Part shown: piece by piece, positions 17,198 through 25,950 of the stretch
How the letters are laid out: each line of letters begins with the position of its first letter
How positions within the stretch are numbered: position 1 is the stretch's first letter
Source: Betaproteobacteria bacterium
GTDB taxonomy: Bacteria > Pseudomonadota > Gammaproteobacteria > Burkholderiales > SG8-39
DNA: 35,432 nucleotides
Direction of reading: 5' to 3'
Assembly: GCA_005883675.1 (NCBI GenBank)
Contig: VBCM01000137.1
Location: 1 to 35,432 of the forward strand
Made by a program: the position numbers and the translations under genes
Notes under the pieces: model-generated
What the model was told of the DNA's origin: nothing
What the model saw: only the letters and a program-made list of their open reading frames with translations
Databases searched by the model: none

Positions 17198-17959
17198 CTA
17201 GGTAGGGCTGAATCCCTTGCTGATGATGCGCAGGGGCGCGCGGCCGGGCACCGAGAGGGACGCAGCGAACGGCACGGCCGCCGGCGCCTTCGACTCGACG
17301 ATCAGCGTGCGCGTGTCGACCCATTCGGCGATCGGCGCGAACTGCTGGCGCTCGGCGGCGGTGGCGGCGAATTCCATCTCGAAGATGCCCACGCCCATCT
17401 CCGCGGCGCTGACGTACGCCTCGGAGTCGCCGAGCCGGGCAAGGAGCGGCAGATTGAGCGAGGCGAGGAAGCGCTCGAGCGGCTGGTAGACGGGCGTGTT
17501 CTTCCGCACGCGGTTGGCGACCACGGCCAGGCGGATATTGGCGGTGCGGATACGCCCGGCGAGGAGCAGGTCGCGGATGAAGTTCGCGGTGGCGTGGATG
17601 TCGATTGGAGAGGGCGCCACCGGGATCAGGATGCAGTGCGTGCGCGCGAGCAACTCCTGCAGGAGCAGCCCCGAGGCGCCCGCCGGCGCGTCGATCACGA
17701 GCTGGCGCGTGTCTTCCGGGATGCGCATGTCGAGGCTCCTCATGCGCCCGGGCTTGGGCGGCGCGGCGTTGGCGCCGTGAATGCGCGGCAGGTCGGTGGG
17801 GCGCTGGCGCAGCCAGTTCAGGCTGGACCCCTGGGGGTCGTAGTCCATCAGCGCGGTCGGGATGCGGGCGGCGGCGAAGTAGGCGACGAGGTTGGTCGCG
17901 AGGGTGGTCTTGCCCGACCCACCCTTCGGGTTGATGACCAGCGTCGTGTAGGTTCTCAT
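17198..17959 (-). CDS. ParA/MinD-type P-loop ATPase, copy 2 (paralogue of copy 1)
   Basis: TTLVINPKGGSGKTTLATNLVAYFA, LMDYDPQGSSLNWLRQRP, RIHGANAAPPKPGRMRS, LVIDAPAGASGLLLQELLAR; aligns with copy 1 over its full length. Confidence 0.93.
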   Translation of the reverse strand: MRTYTTLVINPKGGSGKTTLATNLVAYFAAARIPTALMDYDPQGSSLNWLRQRPTDLPRIHGANAAPPKPGRMRSLDMRIPEDTRQLVIDAPAGASGLLLQELLARTHCILIPVAPSPIDIHATANFIRDLLLAGRIRTANIRLAVVANRVRKNTPVYQPLERFLASLNLPLLARLGDSEAYVSAAEMGVGIFEMEFAATAAERQQFAPIAEWVDTRTLIVESKAPAAVPFAASLSVPGRAPLRIISKGFSPT

Positions 17960-17993
17960 GGCTGCGGGAACAGCCTAACCCGCGGCGGCCGGC

Positions 17994-19322
17994 TCAGGTA
18001 TTAACTAGTGCTCTTTGCAGCGCCGTCGCAAGCTTCTGCACCAATTCCACAATCTGCGCCGGCTCGATGATGTACGGGGGAGCGAGCAGCACATGGTCGC
18101 CATGCAGTCCGTCAATCGTGCCTCCCATGGGGTAGCAGAGTAGGCCTTCGTTCAGCGCTGCCTGCTTTATCCCGGCGTGCAGCCGCTTGGCAGGATCGAA
18201 GGGCTGCTTCGTCTCGCGGTTGCGCACCACCTCCAGCGCCCACAGCAGGCCTCGCCCGCGGATGTCGCCGACGTGCGGGTGCTCGGCGAAGGCCCGGCGC
18301 AGCTCCCGCCCGAGCAGCTCGCCCATCGGCGCGACGCGCGCGAGCAGCCCGTCTTCGCGCAGGCGCCTTTGCACGGCCAGCGCGCCGGCGCAGCCAGCGG
18401 CATGGCCGATATAGGTGTAGCCGTGCTGGAAAGACCCGCTGCCGGTGCTGACAGCGTCGTGGATGTGCTTGCCAACCACCAAGGCGCCGATCGGCTGGTA
18501 GCCCGCGCCCAGTCCCTTGGCAATCGTCACCATGTCCGGGACGACGCCTTCGCGCTCGAAGGCCCAGTGCGTTCCGCAGCGTCCGACGCCGCACATCACC
18601 TCGTCGAGGATGAGCAGCATGCCGTGCCGATCGCACACCTCACGCACGCGGCTGAAGTAGCCCGCCACTGGCGGCACGGCGCCGAGCGTGGCGCCTGCAA
18701 CGGTCTCAGCGACGAAGGCGATCACCGTGCGCGACCCCAGGCGCTCGATCTCCTGCTCGAGCTCTCTAGCCAGGCGCTCGGCATACGCCGCATCCGGCTC
18801 GCCGGCATGCTGATCCCGGTACGGATAGCACGGAGCGACATGCGTCGCCCGCATCATCAACGGCTCATACGGCCCGCGCCGCCACGCGTTGCCGCCGACC
18901 GCCAGCGCACCGAGCGTATTGCCATGGTAGGACTGGCGCCGGCCGATGAAATGCACGCGCTGCGGCTCGCCTTTTTCGACGTGGTACTGGCGTGCAAGCT
19001 TAAGGGCGGCCTCCATCGCCTCGGAGCCGCCCGAGGTGAAGTACACCTTGTCGAGCGGGCGCGGCGCGTCCGCGACGAGGCGCTCGGCGAGCGCCTCCAT
19101 CGGCTCGTTGCTGAAGAAGGACGTGTGCGCGAACGGCAGCGCTTCGAGCTGGCGTGCGATCGCCTCGATGACCGCGCGGTCGGAATGGCCGAGGCAGGAA
19201 ACCGCGGCGCCGCCGGAGCCGTCGAGATAGCGCTGCCCGTTCCGGTCGTACAGATAGACGCCTTCGCCCGCGACCGCGAACGGATATTCGTGCCGCAGGC
19301 TGCGGTGGAAGACGTGGCTCAC
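17994..19322 (-). CDS. Class III PLP-dependent aminotransferase
   Basis: 442 aa; YLDGSGGAAVSCLGHSD, LILDEVMCGVGRCGTHWAFE, VTIAKGLGAGYQPIGALVV (PLP Lys). Confidence 0.92.
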   Translation of the reverse strand: MSHVFHRSLRHEYPFAVAGEGVYLYDRNGQRYLDGSGGAAVSCLGHSDRAVIEAIARQLEALPFAHTSFFSNEPMEALAERLVADAPRPLDKVYFTSGGSEAMEAALKLARQYHVEKGEPQRVHFIGRRQSYHGNTLGALAVGGNAWRRGPYEPLMMRATHVAPCYPYRDQHAGEPDAAYAERLARELEQEIERLGSRTVIAFVAETVAGATLGAVPPVAGYFSRVREVCDRHGMLLILDEVMCGVGRCGTHWAFEREGVVPDMVTIAKGLGAGYQPIGALVVGKHIHDAVSTGSGSFQHGYTYIGHAAGCAGALAVQRRLREDGLLARVAPMGELLGRELRRAFAEHPHVGDIRGRGLLWALEVVRNRETKQPFDPAKRLHAGIKQAALNEGLLCYPMGGTIDGLHGDHVLLAPPYIIEPAQIVELVQKLATALQRALVNT

Positions 19323-19407
19323 CCGCCGATACTAGCGCCGGCATAGCTCGAACGGCGCACCGCGCGGCGCCAATCGCGCGCGAGCACGCTGCCTATGATC
19401 GGCCCGG

Positions 19408-20232
19408 ATGAGACTCGCAATCATGGCTACACTCTTTGCGTTTGCTACCGCGGCAACAGCATCGGACGAGGCGCTGCACGCCGAGCTCGCCCTCCTTGCC
19501 ACGAAGCGGATCTACTTCGCGCACCAATCGGTGGGCGCCAACATCCTGCAGGGCGTAGCCGAGCTCGCGCGCGGCGCTGGAGTGCCGCTACGCATCGTCG
19601 AGGCGCCGCGCGCGGCCGCCGTCGATGCGGGCACTTTCGGCCATTTCTACGTCCCGGAAAACGGCGCGCCGCTCGAGAAGCTCGCGAACTTCGAGGCGGC
19701 GCTCGGCGCGGGCTCCGGCATCGACATCGCGCTTATCAAGTTCTGCTACGTCGACATCAATGCCGGCACGGATGCAGCCGCGCTTTTCACTCGCTACCAG
19801 GCGACGATCGCCAAGCTGCGCGCGCAAAATCCCAACACCGTGTTCGTACATGCGACGCTCCCCCTCACGACGGCGCAGACCGGGCCCAAGGCGCTGGCGA
19901 AGCGCCTGCTCGGGCGCACGCCTTACGGCACGATCGAGAACGTGCGCCGCGAGCAATACAACGCGCTCATGCGCCGCGCCTACGCCGGGCGCGAGCCGCT
20001 CTTCGATCTGGCGCGGCTCGAATCGCTCGCACCCGACGGCAGCGCGGTGAGCGTCGCATGGGACGGCAGCATCGCGCCGGCCATGGCAGGCGCCTACACC
20101 GATGACGGCGGCCACCTCAACGCGCGCGGTCGCGAACTGGCGGCGCGCGAGCTCATCGGAGTTCTAGCCGCCGCAGCGCGGCCACTACAAAAAATCGACG
20201 GTTTTGCGACTCGCGTGCGCATGTCGCGTTAG
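19408..20232 (+). CDS. Putative exported SGNH/GDSL-like protein
   Basis: 274 aa; signal-like N-terminus; IYFAHQSVGANILQGV...NTVFVHATLPLTT...YTDDGGHLNARGRELAARELI resembles SGNH-like blocks, but no canonical GDSL. Confidence 0.6.
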   Translation: MRLAIMATLFAFATAATASDEALHAELALLATKRIYFAHQSVGANILQGVAELARGAGVPLRIVEAPRAAAVDAGTFGHFYVPENGAPLEKLANFEAALGAGSGIDIALIKFCYVDINAGTDAAALFTRYQATIAKLRAQNPNTVFVHATLPLTTAQTGPKALAKRLLGRTPYGTIENVRREQYNALMRRAYAGREPLFDLARLESLAPDGSAVSVAWDGSIAPAMAGAYTDDGGHLNARGRELAARELIGVLAAAARPLQKIDGFATRVRMSR

Positions 20233-20263
20233 CTACACTCGCCGCCGCACGACGGGGAAGCCG

Positions 20264-20449
20264 GTGGCGGAAGAAACGGTTTACATGCGCACAGCGCGCA
20301 AGGCACTCGAGGCGGCAGGCGGCGCCAGCGAGCTCGCCGAGCGGCTGTGCCGCACGCTCGAGGAAGTAAACGACTGGCTCGCCGGGCGCCAGGTGCCGCC
20401 GGACAAGGCCTTTCTGGAAATGCTCGAGATCGCCTCGCGCCGCCGCTAG
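20264..20449 (+). CDS. Small Cro/YdaS-like helix-turn-helix protein
   Basis: 61 aa from GTG; RTARKALEAAGGASELAERLCRTLEEVNDWLAGRQVPPDKAFLEMLEIA has a HTH-like pattern. Confidence 0.55.
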   Translation: MAEETVYMRTARKALEAAGGASELAERLCRTLEEVNDWLAGRQVPPDKAFLEMLEIASRRR

Positions 20450-21316
20450 ATCGGCGCCTTAAGCTTCATCTGCTCGAGCGCCGCGCGGCCGGCGAACTGG
20501 AACGGATTGGCGAGCGTCTCCATCACCTCGAAGTGGTTGTAGCCCTCGGCAACGACGAGCTGGACGGGCTTGCCGGCTTTCTTCAACACTTCGGCGAATT
20601 CCCGGCTCTGGCGCTGGAATTCCGGCGTCTCGAGCGTTCCGTAAACCACGGTGGCCGGCGCGGCAACGCGATCGAGGTGCCGCATCGCGCTCAGCTCCTC
20701 CAGCGTTCGCTCGTCGAACCGCACATACGCGCCGCGCGCGGAAAGCGATACCGGCAAGAGGTCGTACATGCCGCTGATCAGCACATAGCCCTTCACGACA
20801 TCGGTCGGCAGGCCGACCTGCTTCCAGTCCGTCGCGGCGAGCACGCCCGCCTGGTGCGCCCCCGACGAATGGCCGGACACGTAGATGCGTCCGGCGTCTC
20901 CGCCGAAGCTCGCGGCGTTGCGCGCCGAAGTCAGGTACGACGTAGTGGGCGCCCGCGTGGACGAACATCTCGGCAGGGAACGCGTAGTCCTTCGCCATGC
21001 CGGCGCGCCAGGCGCCGCCGTGGATGAACACATGGACCGGCGCGTTGGCGCGCTCGGTGCGATAGATATCGAGCTGCTCGATCGGCTGTGAGCCGTAAGC
21101 GACGCGCCGCGGCGCGCCGAGGCGCGCTCGCGCGAGCTCGCTGTTCGACGCATAGCGCCGCACGAGCTGCTGCAGGTTCGGCGCGTATTTCGACTGGTCG
21201 TACGCCGCATCGAGTGCGGCCTGGTCGTAGTCGCGGAACACCTTCGGTCCCTCGGCGAGCACCGGTGCGGCGGCGAGCGCGCCGGCCGCGCCGGCAAGAA
21301 AATTCCTGCGGTTCAC
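20446..21316 (-). pseudogene. Alpha/beta hydrolase (esterase/lipase-like) split by frameshift with probable internal deletion
   Basis: N-terminal half in one frame (MNRRNFLAGAAGALAAAPVLAEG...VFIHGGAWRAGMAKDYAFPAEMFVHAGAHYVVPDF). C-terminal half in another (NAASFGGDAGRIYVSGHSSGAHQAGVLAATDW...YGTLETPEFQRQSREF...EGYNHFEV). Frames switch near 20918-20932. Confidence 0.85.
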
Positions 21317-21339
21317 AGCTCCTCCTCTAATATGCGGCC

Positions 21340-22089
21340 ATGGCCGAGGTGATCGTATTCAAGAGCGGCGGCTACCGCTACATCAAGGCCGGCTTCCAGT
21401 TCTCGAGCGGCGTCGCGGCCGAGCCGGGATTCGCCATCGAGCGCGCGCGCCTGGCGCGGCCGCTGCCACTCAAGGCGGGCTTCGGCGCCGTGGAGGCGCA
21501 TCTCGCGGCGCTCGGGCGGCCGAGCACCGCCTTTGCCGCCTGCGAGCTGCGCTCGGGCGAACCTTTCACCGAGCAGGGCTTCGAGGACTTCAATCGCGAG
21601 TACGTGAAGACGCTCGAGCGCTGGGGCATTTACCGCGACGGCGCGAACCCGGTGACGCGCACCAACGTCTGCCCGCAGTACGACAGATCGCGCGAGCCGG
21701 TGCTCTACGCTTTCTCGTACACGGTGCCGGGTGATTCCCGCCGCGGCAGCTTCATCATCGCCGGCGGCGCCGAAGTGCGCGGTGGCGTGGAAGGCTACGC
21801 GGCGCGCACGGTGCGCTACGGCGACACCTCGGCGGAGGGCTTGCGCGAAAAAGTGCGCTACGTCCTCGAGCTGATGGAGGGCCGCCTGAAGGCGCTCGGC
21901 TACGGCTGGGCCGATGCCATCGCCACGAACGCTTACACCGTGCACGACATCGGCGCGCTCATCGGGCCGGAGATCGTCGCGCGCGGTGCGGCGGCCGGCG
22001 GGCTCACCTGGCACCTCGCGCGGCCGCCCGTGCAGGGGCTGGAGTTCGAGATGGACGTGCGCGCCCCGGCGCGCGAGATCGTGCTCTAG
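21340..22089 (+). CDS. RidA-superfamily-like protein, possibly 2-amino(-5-chloro)muconate deaminase CnbZ-like
   Basis: 249 aa; GGYRYIKAGFQFSSGVAAEPGFAIERARLARPLPL...FAACELRSGEPFTEQGFEDFNREYV...TNVCPQYD...FIIAGGAEVRGG. Assigned from recalled family pattern only. Confidence 0.55.
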   Translation: MAEVIVFKSGGYRYIKAGFQFSSGVAAEPGFAIERARLARPLPLKAGFGAVEAHLAALGRPSTAFAACELRSGEPFTEQGFEDFNREYVKTLERWGIYRDGANPVTRTNVCPQYDRSREPVLYAFSYTVPGDSRRGSFIIAGGAEVRGGVEGYAARTVRYGDTSAEGLREKVRYVLELMEGRLKALGYGWADAIATNAYTVHDIGALIGPEIVARGAAAGGLTWHLARPPVQGLEFEMDVRAPAREIVL

Positions 22090-23531
22090 GCGGCGCGCTC
22101 GCGGATGCGCCGCAGGAAGACGGCCATCACTTCGCGGTAGAGCGCTTCCTTCAGCACCTGGTCCTCGCAGCCCGCCTCGACGTTCGGGTTGTCGTTGATC
22201 TCGATGACGTAGCAGCGCTCGCCTACGAGCTTGAGATCCACGCCGTAGAGCCCGTCGCCGATCAGGGTCGCCGCGCGCAGCGCGGTGTCGACCACCACGC
22301 GGGGCGCCTCGCCGATCGAGAGCGCTAGCGTCCGCCCCTCGGAGTGGCCGTCGTGCTCGTACTTGTGGACCTGCCAGTGCCCGGGCGCCATGAAGTACTT
22401 GCACACGAAGAGCGCGCGCCGCTCGAGCACCGTGACGCGCCAGTCGAAATCCGTCGGCACGTATTCCTGCGCGATGACGAGCTCCGATTTTTCAAGCAGG
22501 CGCCGCAGGAGCGGCTCGAGCTCCTCGCGCCGCTCGGCCTTGTGCACGCCGACGGAGAAGCCTCCGCCCGGCTCCTTCAGCACGACGGGCACGCCGAGAC
22601 TGGGCACGATCGCGCCGATGTTGTCGCGATGCACGATGAGGGTGCGCGGCACGGGGATATGCTGCCGCGTGAGCAGCTCGTTCAGGTACACCTTGTTGTT
22701 GCACTGGAGGATCGAATCGGGATCGTCGATGACGACGAGGCCGAGCGCCGCCGCACGCTGCGCAAAGCGGTAGGTGTAGTGGTCGAGGGACGTAGTGTCG
22801 CGGATGAAGAGCGCGTCGAACTCCGCCAGGCGCTCGATTGCGCCGCGGTCGATGATCTCTGCGCGCATGCCCAGTGCGGCCGCCGCGCGCAGGAAGGCCT
22901 CGAGCGCCGGGCGGTTCGAGGGCGGCAGCGGCGCGTCGGCGTTATAGAGGATCGCCATCGCGGGATGCTCCCGCCGCGGCGCGCGGCGGCCCGGCTCGCC
23001 GTCGAGATAGCGCGTCGCCGCGCGCACGAGCGTGGGCCGGTGCTCGGCCGGCACGTCGGTGAGGCTCAGCGCGCGCAGCCGCTGCAGGCGCCAGCGGCCG
23101 CGCGTGCGCCGGAAGCTCGCGCGCAGAAGCGGTGCTTTCGCGAGCGAGAAGAGCTGCAGCGCCAGCGCGTCGCACTCGCCCGCCGGATCGGCGCCGAAGT
23201 ACGCGTCGAGCTCGAGTTCCTTGCCCGCAGGCGGCGACTGTGCCACGAGCTCTTCGATCTCGCGCACCGCCCCCGCATTGGCCGGGCTCCCGTGCAGCTC
23301 TTCGAGCGCCTTCGCGCTCGGCAGCGGACGCTGGCCCCGCGCCTCCGCGAGCAGCGACACGTAGAAGCCCGCGTCGTCGGTGCGCGCGCAGCGGCAGAGA
23401 TTCACTACCTGGCGGTACTGGTCGCTGTTGGCGGCGGGCCCCGTGAGATAGGACTTGGCAGTGGCCACGGCCGCGCCGGGAATCTGGTGCGGCCAGTCGT
23501 TCTCCCGGTTGACGACGATCAGCGCTTTCAT
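22086..23531 (-). CDS. RimK-type ATP-grasp ligase with N-terminal RLAN-like domain
   Basis: MKALIVVNRENDWPHQIPGAAVATAKSYLTG N-terminal domain; ATP-grasp PVVLKEPGGGFSVGVHKAERREELEPLLRRLLEKSELVIAQEYVPTDFDWRVTVLERRALFVCKYFM...YGVDLKLVGERCYVIEINDNPNVEAGCED. Confidence 0.92.
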   Translation of the reverse strand: MKALIVVNRENDWPHQIPGAAVATAKSYLTGPAANSDQYRQVVNLCRCARTDDAGFYVSLLAEARGQRPLPSAKALEELHGSPANAGAVREIEELVAQSPPAGKELELDAYFGADPAGECDALALQLFSLAKAPLLRASFRRTRGRWRLQRLRALSLTDVPAEHRPTLVRAATRYLDGEPGRRAPRREHPAMAILYNADAPLPPSNRPALEAFLRAAAALGMRAEIIDRGAIERLAEFDALFIRDTTSLDHYTYRFAQRAAALGLVVIDDPDSILQCNNKVYLNELLTRQHIPVPRTLIVHRDNIGAIVPSLGVPVVLKEPGGGFSVGVHKAERREELEPLLRRLLEKSELVIAQEYVPTDFDWRVTVLERRALFVCKYFMAPGHWQVHKYEHDGHSEGRTLALSIGEAPRVVVDTALRAATLIGDGLYGVDLKLVGERCYVIEINDNPNVEAGCEDQVLKEALYREVMAVFLRRIRERAA

Positions 23532-23553
23532 AGCGGCTCGAAATGCACCGGCG

Positions 23554-23730
23554 CTACGCTTCCCTCGGGCGCCGGCACCGGGCCGCCTCGCCAAAATAGC
23601 GAAACACCGCGTGCAGGCAGGTCGGCCCGCAGGTCGTCTCGTCGGGCTGCGGCAGGATCTCCACCGGCAGCCGGAATGCGCCCTCCAGGCGCCGCTCGGG
23701 CCGGGCGGTGGTCAGTTCCGCTTGCGCCAC
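23554..23730 (-). pseudogene. Truncated remnant of a C39-like cysteine peptidase
   Basis: GTG start at 23730: ...FRLPVEILPQPDETTCGPTCLHAVFRYFGEAARCRRPREA*. The TCGPTCLHA catalytic-Cys motif is intact, but the ORF stops after 58 aa and RimK starts 23 bp later. Confidence 0.65.
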
Positions 23731-23776
23731 GCCCGGGCCCTTGCAGGATCGATGCCCGGTAAAGTAACGCCCCGCG

Positions 23777-24325
23777 ATGCCCGAGCTCCTCTGCCACCCA
23801 CATTCGCCGAGCCGGGTAGCGCGTGCGGTCAGCGCACAGGCGACGCGCACGCCCGATGGCAAGCTGTCGCTGCACTATGCGCTCCATGGCGAGGTCGCCC
23901 GGATGAACATTGCGCCGCCGGCGGCGCCCCGGATCGGCTGGAAGCTCTGGCGGCGCACCTGCTGCGAGGTGTTCGTGCGCGCCGACGGTGAGGGCGGCTA
24001 CCATGAGTTCAACTTTTCGCCGTCCGGCGAATGGGCCGCCTATGCATTCACGGGCTACCGCGAGGGTACGTCGCTTCTCGATGAGACCCTCAATCCACAG
24101 GTCGCGGTGGAGTCGCGCGACGAACGGCTCGACCTTTACGCGCTGGTCGATCTCGCGCGCCTTTCACCGCCATATGCGCGCGGCCGCCTGCGCCTTGGGC
24201 TCGCCGTGATCATCGAGGAGCACAACGGCGGCATGTCCTATTGGGCGCTGAAGCACGCGCAAGGCAAGCCCGACTTCCACCATCGCGACGCGTTTGCGCT
24301 CGAGCTCGATGAAGTTCGGCATTGA
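23777..24325 (+). CDS. DOMON-like domain protein
   Basis: 182 aa; WRRTCCEVFVRADGEGGYHEFNFSPSGEWAAYAFTGYREG...YWALKHAQGKPDFHHRDAFALEL. Confidence 0.8.
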   Translation: MPELLCHPHSPSRVARAVSAQATRTPDGKLSLHYALHGEVARMNIAPPAAPRIGWKLWRRTCCEVFVRADGEGGYHEFNFSPSGEWAAYAFTGYREGTSLLDETLNPQVAVESRDERLDLYALVDLARLSPPYARGRLRLGLAVIIEEHNGGMSYWALKHAQGKPDFHHRDAFALELDEVRH

Positions 24326-25499
24326 CCGGCTGCTCGCAGAGCGCGCGCTGCGCGCGCCGCTTGCCGGCAAGCGCGTCGCGCTGCTGGCGCATCCCGCATC
24401 CGTCACCCCCGAGCTGACTCACAGCCTCGACGCGCTCGCGGCGCTGCCCGATGTGAAGCTCAGCGCGGCGCTCGGGCCGCAGCACGGCCTGCGCGGCGAC
24501 AAGCAGGACAACATGGTCGAGTCGCCCGACTTCACCGATCCCGCGCACGGCATCCCGGTGTTCAGCCTCTACGGCGCCGTGCGCCGCCCGACGGCGGCGA
24601 TGATGGCGAGCTTCGACGTGCTGCTCGTCGATCTCCAGGACCTCGGCTGCCGCGTGTACACGTTCATCACCACCTTGCGCTACGTGCTGGAGGCGGCCGC
24701 CGCGCATCGCAAGGCGGTCTGGGTCCTCGACCGTCCGAACCCGATCGGCCGCGGCATAGAGGGCGCGCGGCTGCGTACCGGATGGGAAAGCTTTGTCGGC
24801 GCCGGGCCGCTGCCCATGCGCCACGGCTTGACGATGGGCGAGCTCGCGCGCTGGTTCGTGCAGACGCTGGATCTGGACGTCGAGCTGCAAGTCGTCGCCA
24901 TGGAGGGCTGGTCCGGCGAGGGCTGGCCGCTCGGCCGCCGCGTGTGGATCAACCCGAGCCCGAATGCGCCGAACGTCGCCATGGCGCGCTGCTATCCGGG
25001 CACGGTGATGCTGGAAGGCACCACGCTCTCCGAGGGGCGCGGAACGACGCGCCCGCTCGAGCTCTTCGGCGCGCCCGACATCGACGCTCGCGCGCTCGCG
25101 CGCGCGATGGCCGAGCTCGCGCCGCAATGGCTACGCGGCTGCGCGCTTCGCGAGTGCTGGTTCGAGCCGACCTTCCACAAGCACGCGGGCAAGCTCTGCG
25201 CCGGCCTGCAGATCCACGCCGAAGAGCCGCTCTACGAGGCGGCGGCGTTTCGTCCCTGGCGCCTCGTGGCACTCGCGCTCAAGGCGCTGCGCAAGCTCAA
25301 GCCCGACTATGCGCTGTGGCGCGACTTCGCCTACGAATACGAGCGCGGCCGCCTGGCGATCGATCTCATCAACGGCGGCGACTGCCTTCGCCGCTGGGTC
25401 GACGACGCGCAGGCGGCGCCTGCCGATCTCGACGCGCAGGCCGCGCCCGACGAGCAGTCCTGGCGCGCCGAGCGCGAGCCGTTCCTCATCTATCGGTGA
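24309..25499 (+). CDS. DUF1343 / NamZ-type exo-beta-N-acetylmuramidase-like protein
   Basis: KRVALLAHPASVT, LGPQHGLRGDKQDNMVES, IPVFSLYGAVRRPT, VLLVDLQDLGCRVYTFITTL, VLDRPNPIGG-like, EGTTLSEGRGTTRPLELFGAP. No obvious signal peptide. Confidence 0.9.
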   Translation: MKFGIDRLLAERALRAPLAGKRVALLAHPASVTPELTHSLDALAALPDVKLSAALGPQHGLRGDKQDNMVESPDFTDPAHGIPVFSLYGAVRRPTAAMMASFDVLLVDLQDLGCRVYTFITTLRYVLEAAAAHRKAVWVLDRPNPIGRGIEGARLRTGWESFVGAGPLPMRHGLTMGELARWFVQTLDLDVELQVVAMEGWSGEGWPLGRRVWINPSPNAPNVAMARCYPGTVMLEGTTLSEGRGTTRPLELFGAPDIDARALARAMAELAPQWLRGCALRECWFEPTFHKHAGKLCAGLQIHAEEPLYEAAAFRPWRLVALALKALRKLKPDYALWRDFAYEYERGRLAIDLINGGDCLRRWVDDAQAAPADLDAQAAPDEQSWRAEREPFLIYR

Positions 25500-25512
25500 T
25501 ACAGTCGCGCGC

Positions 25513-25737
25513 ATGAATCCGGTAGTGCAGGGCGCGCTGATCGGTCTTGGCGTCGGCGTCGCCCTGGTTGTCCTCGAGTATCTGCTGATCAATCAGGCCG
25601 TGAACGAGCGCGCCAAGAAGCTCAACCGCAAGGCGACGTTCGACGTCACCGAGCGCCGGCGCATGGCGAGCATCATGCGCTTTGCGCTCGTGCTGCCGAT
25701 CGGGTTCGCGGCCGCGTTCTGGTTCATCTGGGGCTGA
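25513..25737 (+). CDS. Small membrane protein (74 aa), two predicted TM segments
   Basis: MNPVVQGALIGLGVGVALVVLEYLLINQAV...MASIMRFALVLPIGFAAAFWFIWG. Confidence 0.65.
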   Translation: MNPVVQGALIGLGVGVALVVLEYLLINQAVNERAKKLNRKATFDVTERRRMASIMRFALVLPIGFAAAFWFIWG

Positions 25738-25738
25738 C

Positions 25739-25933
25739 ATGGCAAAGCAACCGCCCGGGCGGCGCGCCGACGACATGAGCGCCGAGGAAGTGAAGCAGTT
25801 CTGGCACGGCTTCTGCGAGCGCAAGAAGATCGACCCGGCGATCCGCGCGCGCGGCGACGCCAAGATCGACGAGAACCCGGATTACTGGGCCGACCAGACG
25901 ATGATGAAGCTGCTGGAAGCGGTTTCCACCTGA
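25739..25933 (+). CDS. Small conserved-looking hypothetical protein (64 aa)
   Basis: MAKQPPGRRADDMSAEEVKQFWHGFCERKKIDPAIRARGDAKIDENPDYWADQTMMKLLEAVST; starts 1 nt after the upstream stop. Confidence 0.6.
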   Translation: MAKQPPGRRADDMSAEEVKQFWHGFCERKKIDPAIRARGDAKIDENPDYWADQTMMKLLEAVST

Positions 25934-25950
25934 GCCTATTGGGAGGCGCA

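Noticed and set aside
17198-17959. ParA pair as a plasmid partition locus
   Set aside because: No ParB, Rep or parS-like repeats nearby; the context is chromosomal metabolism.
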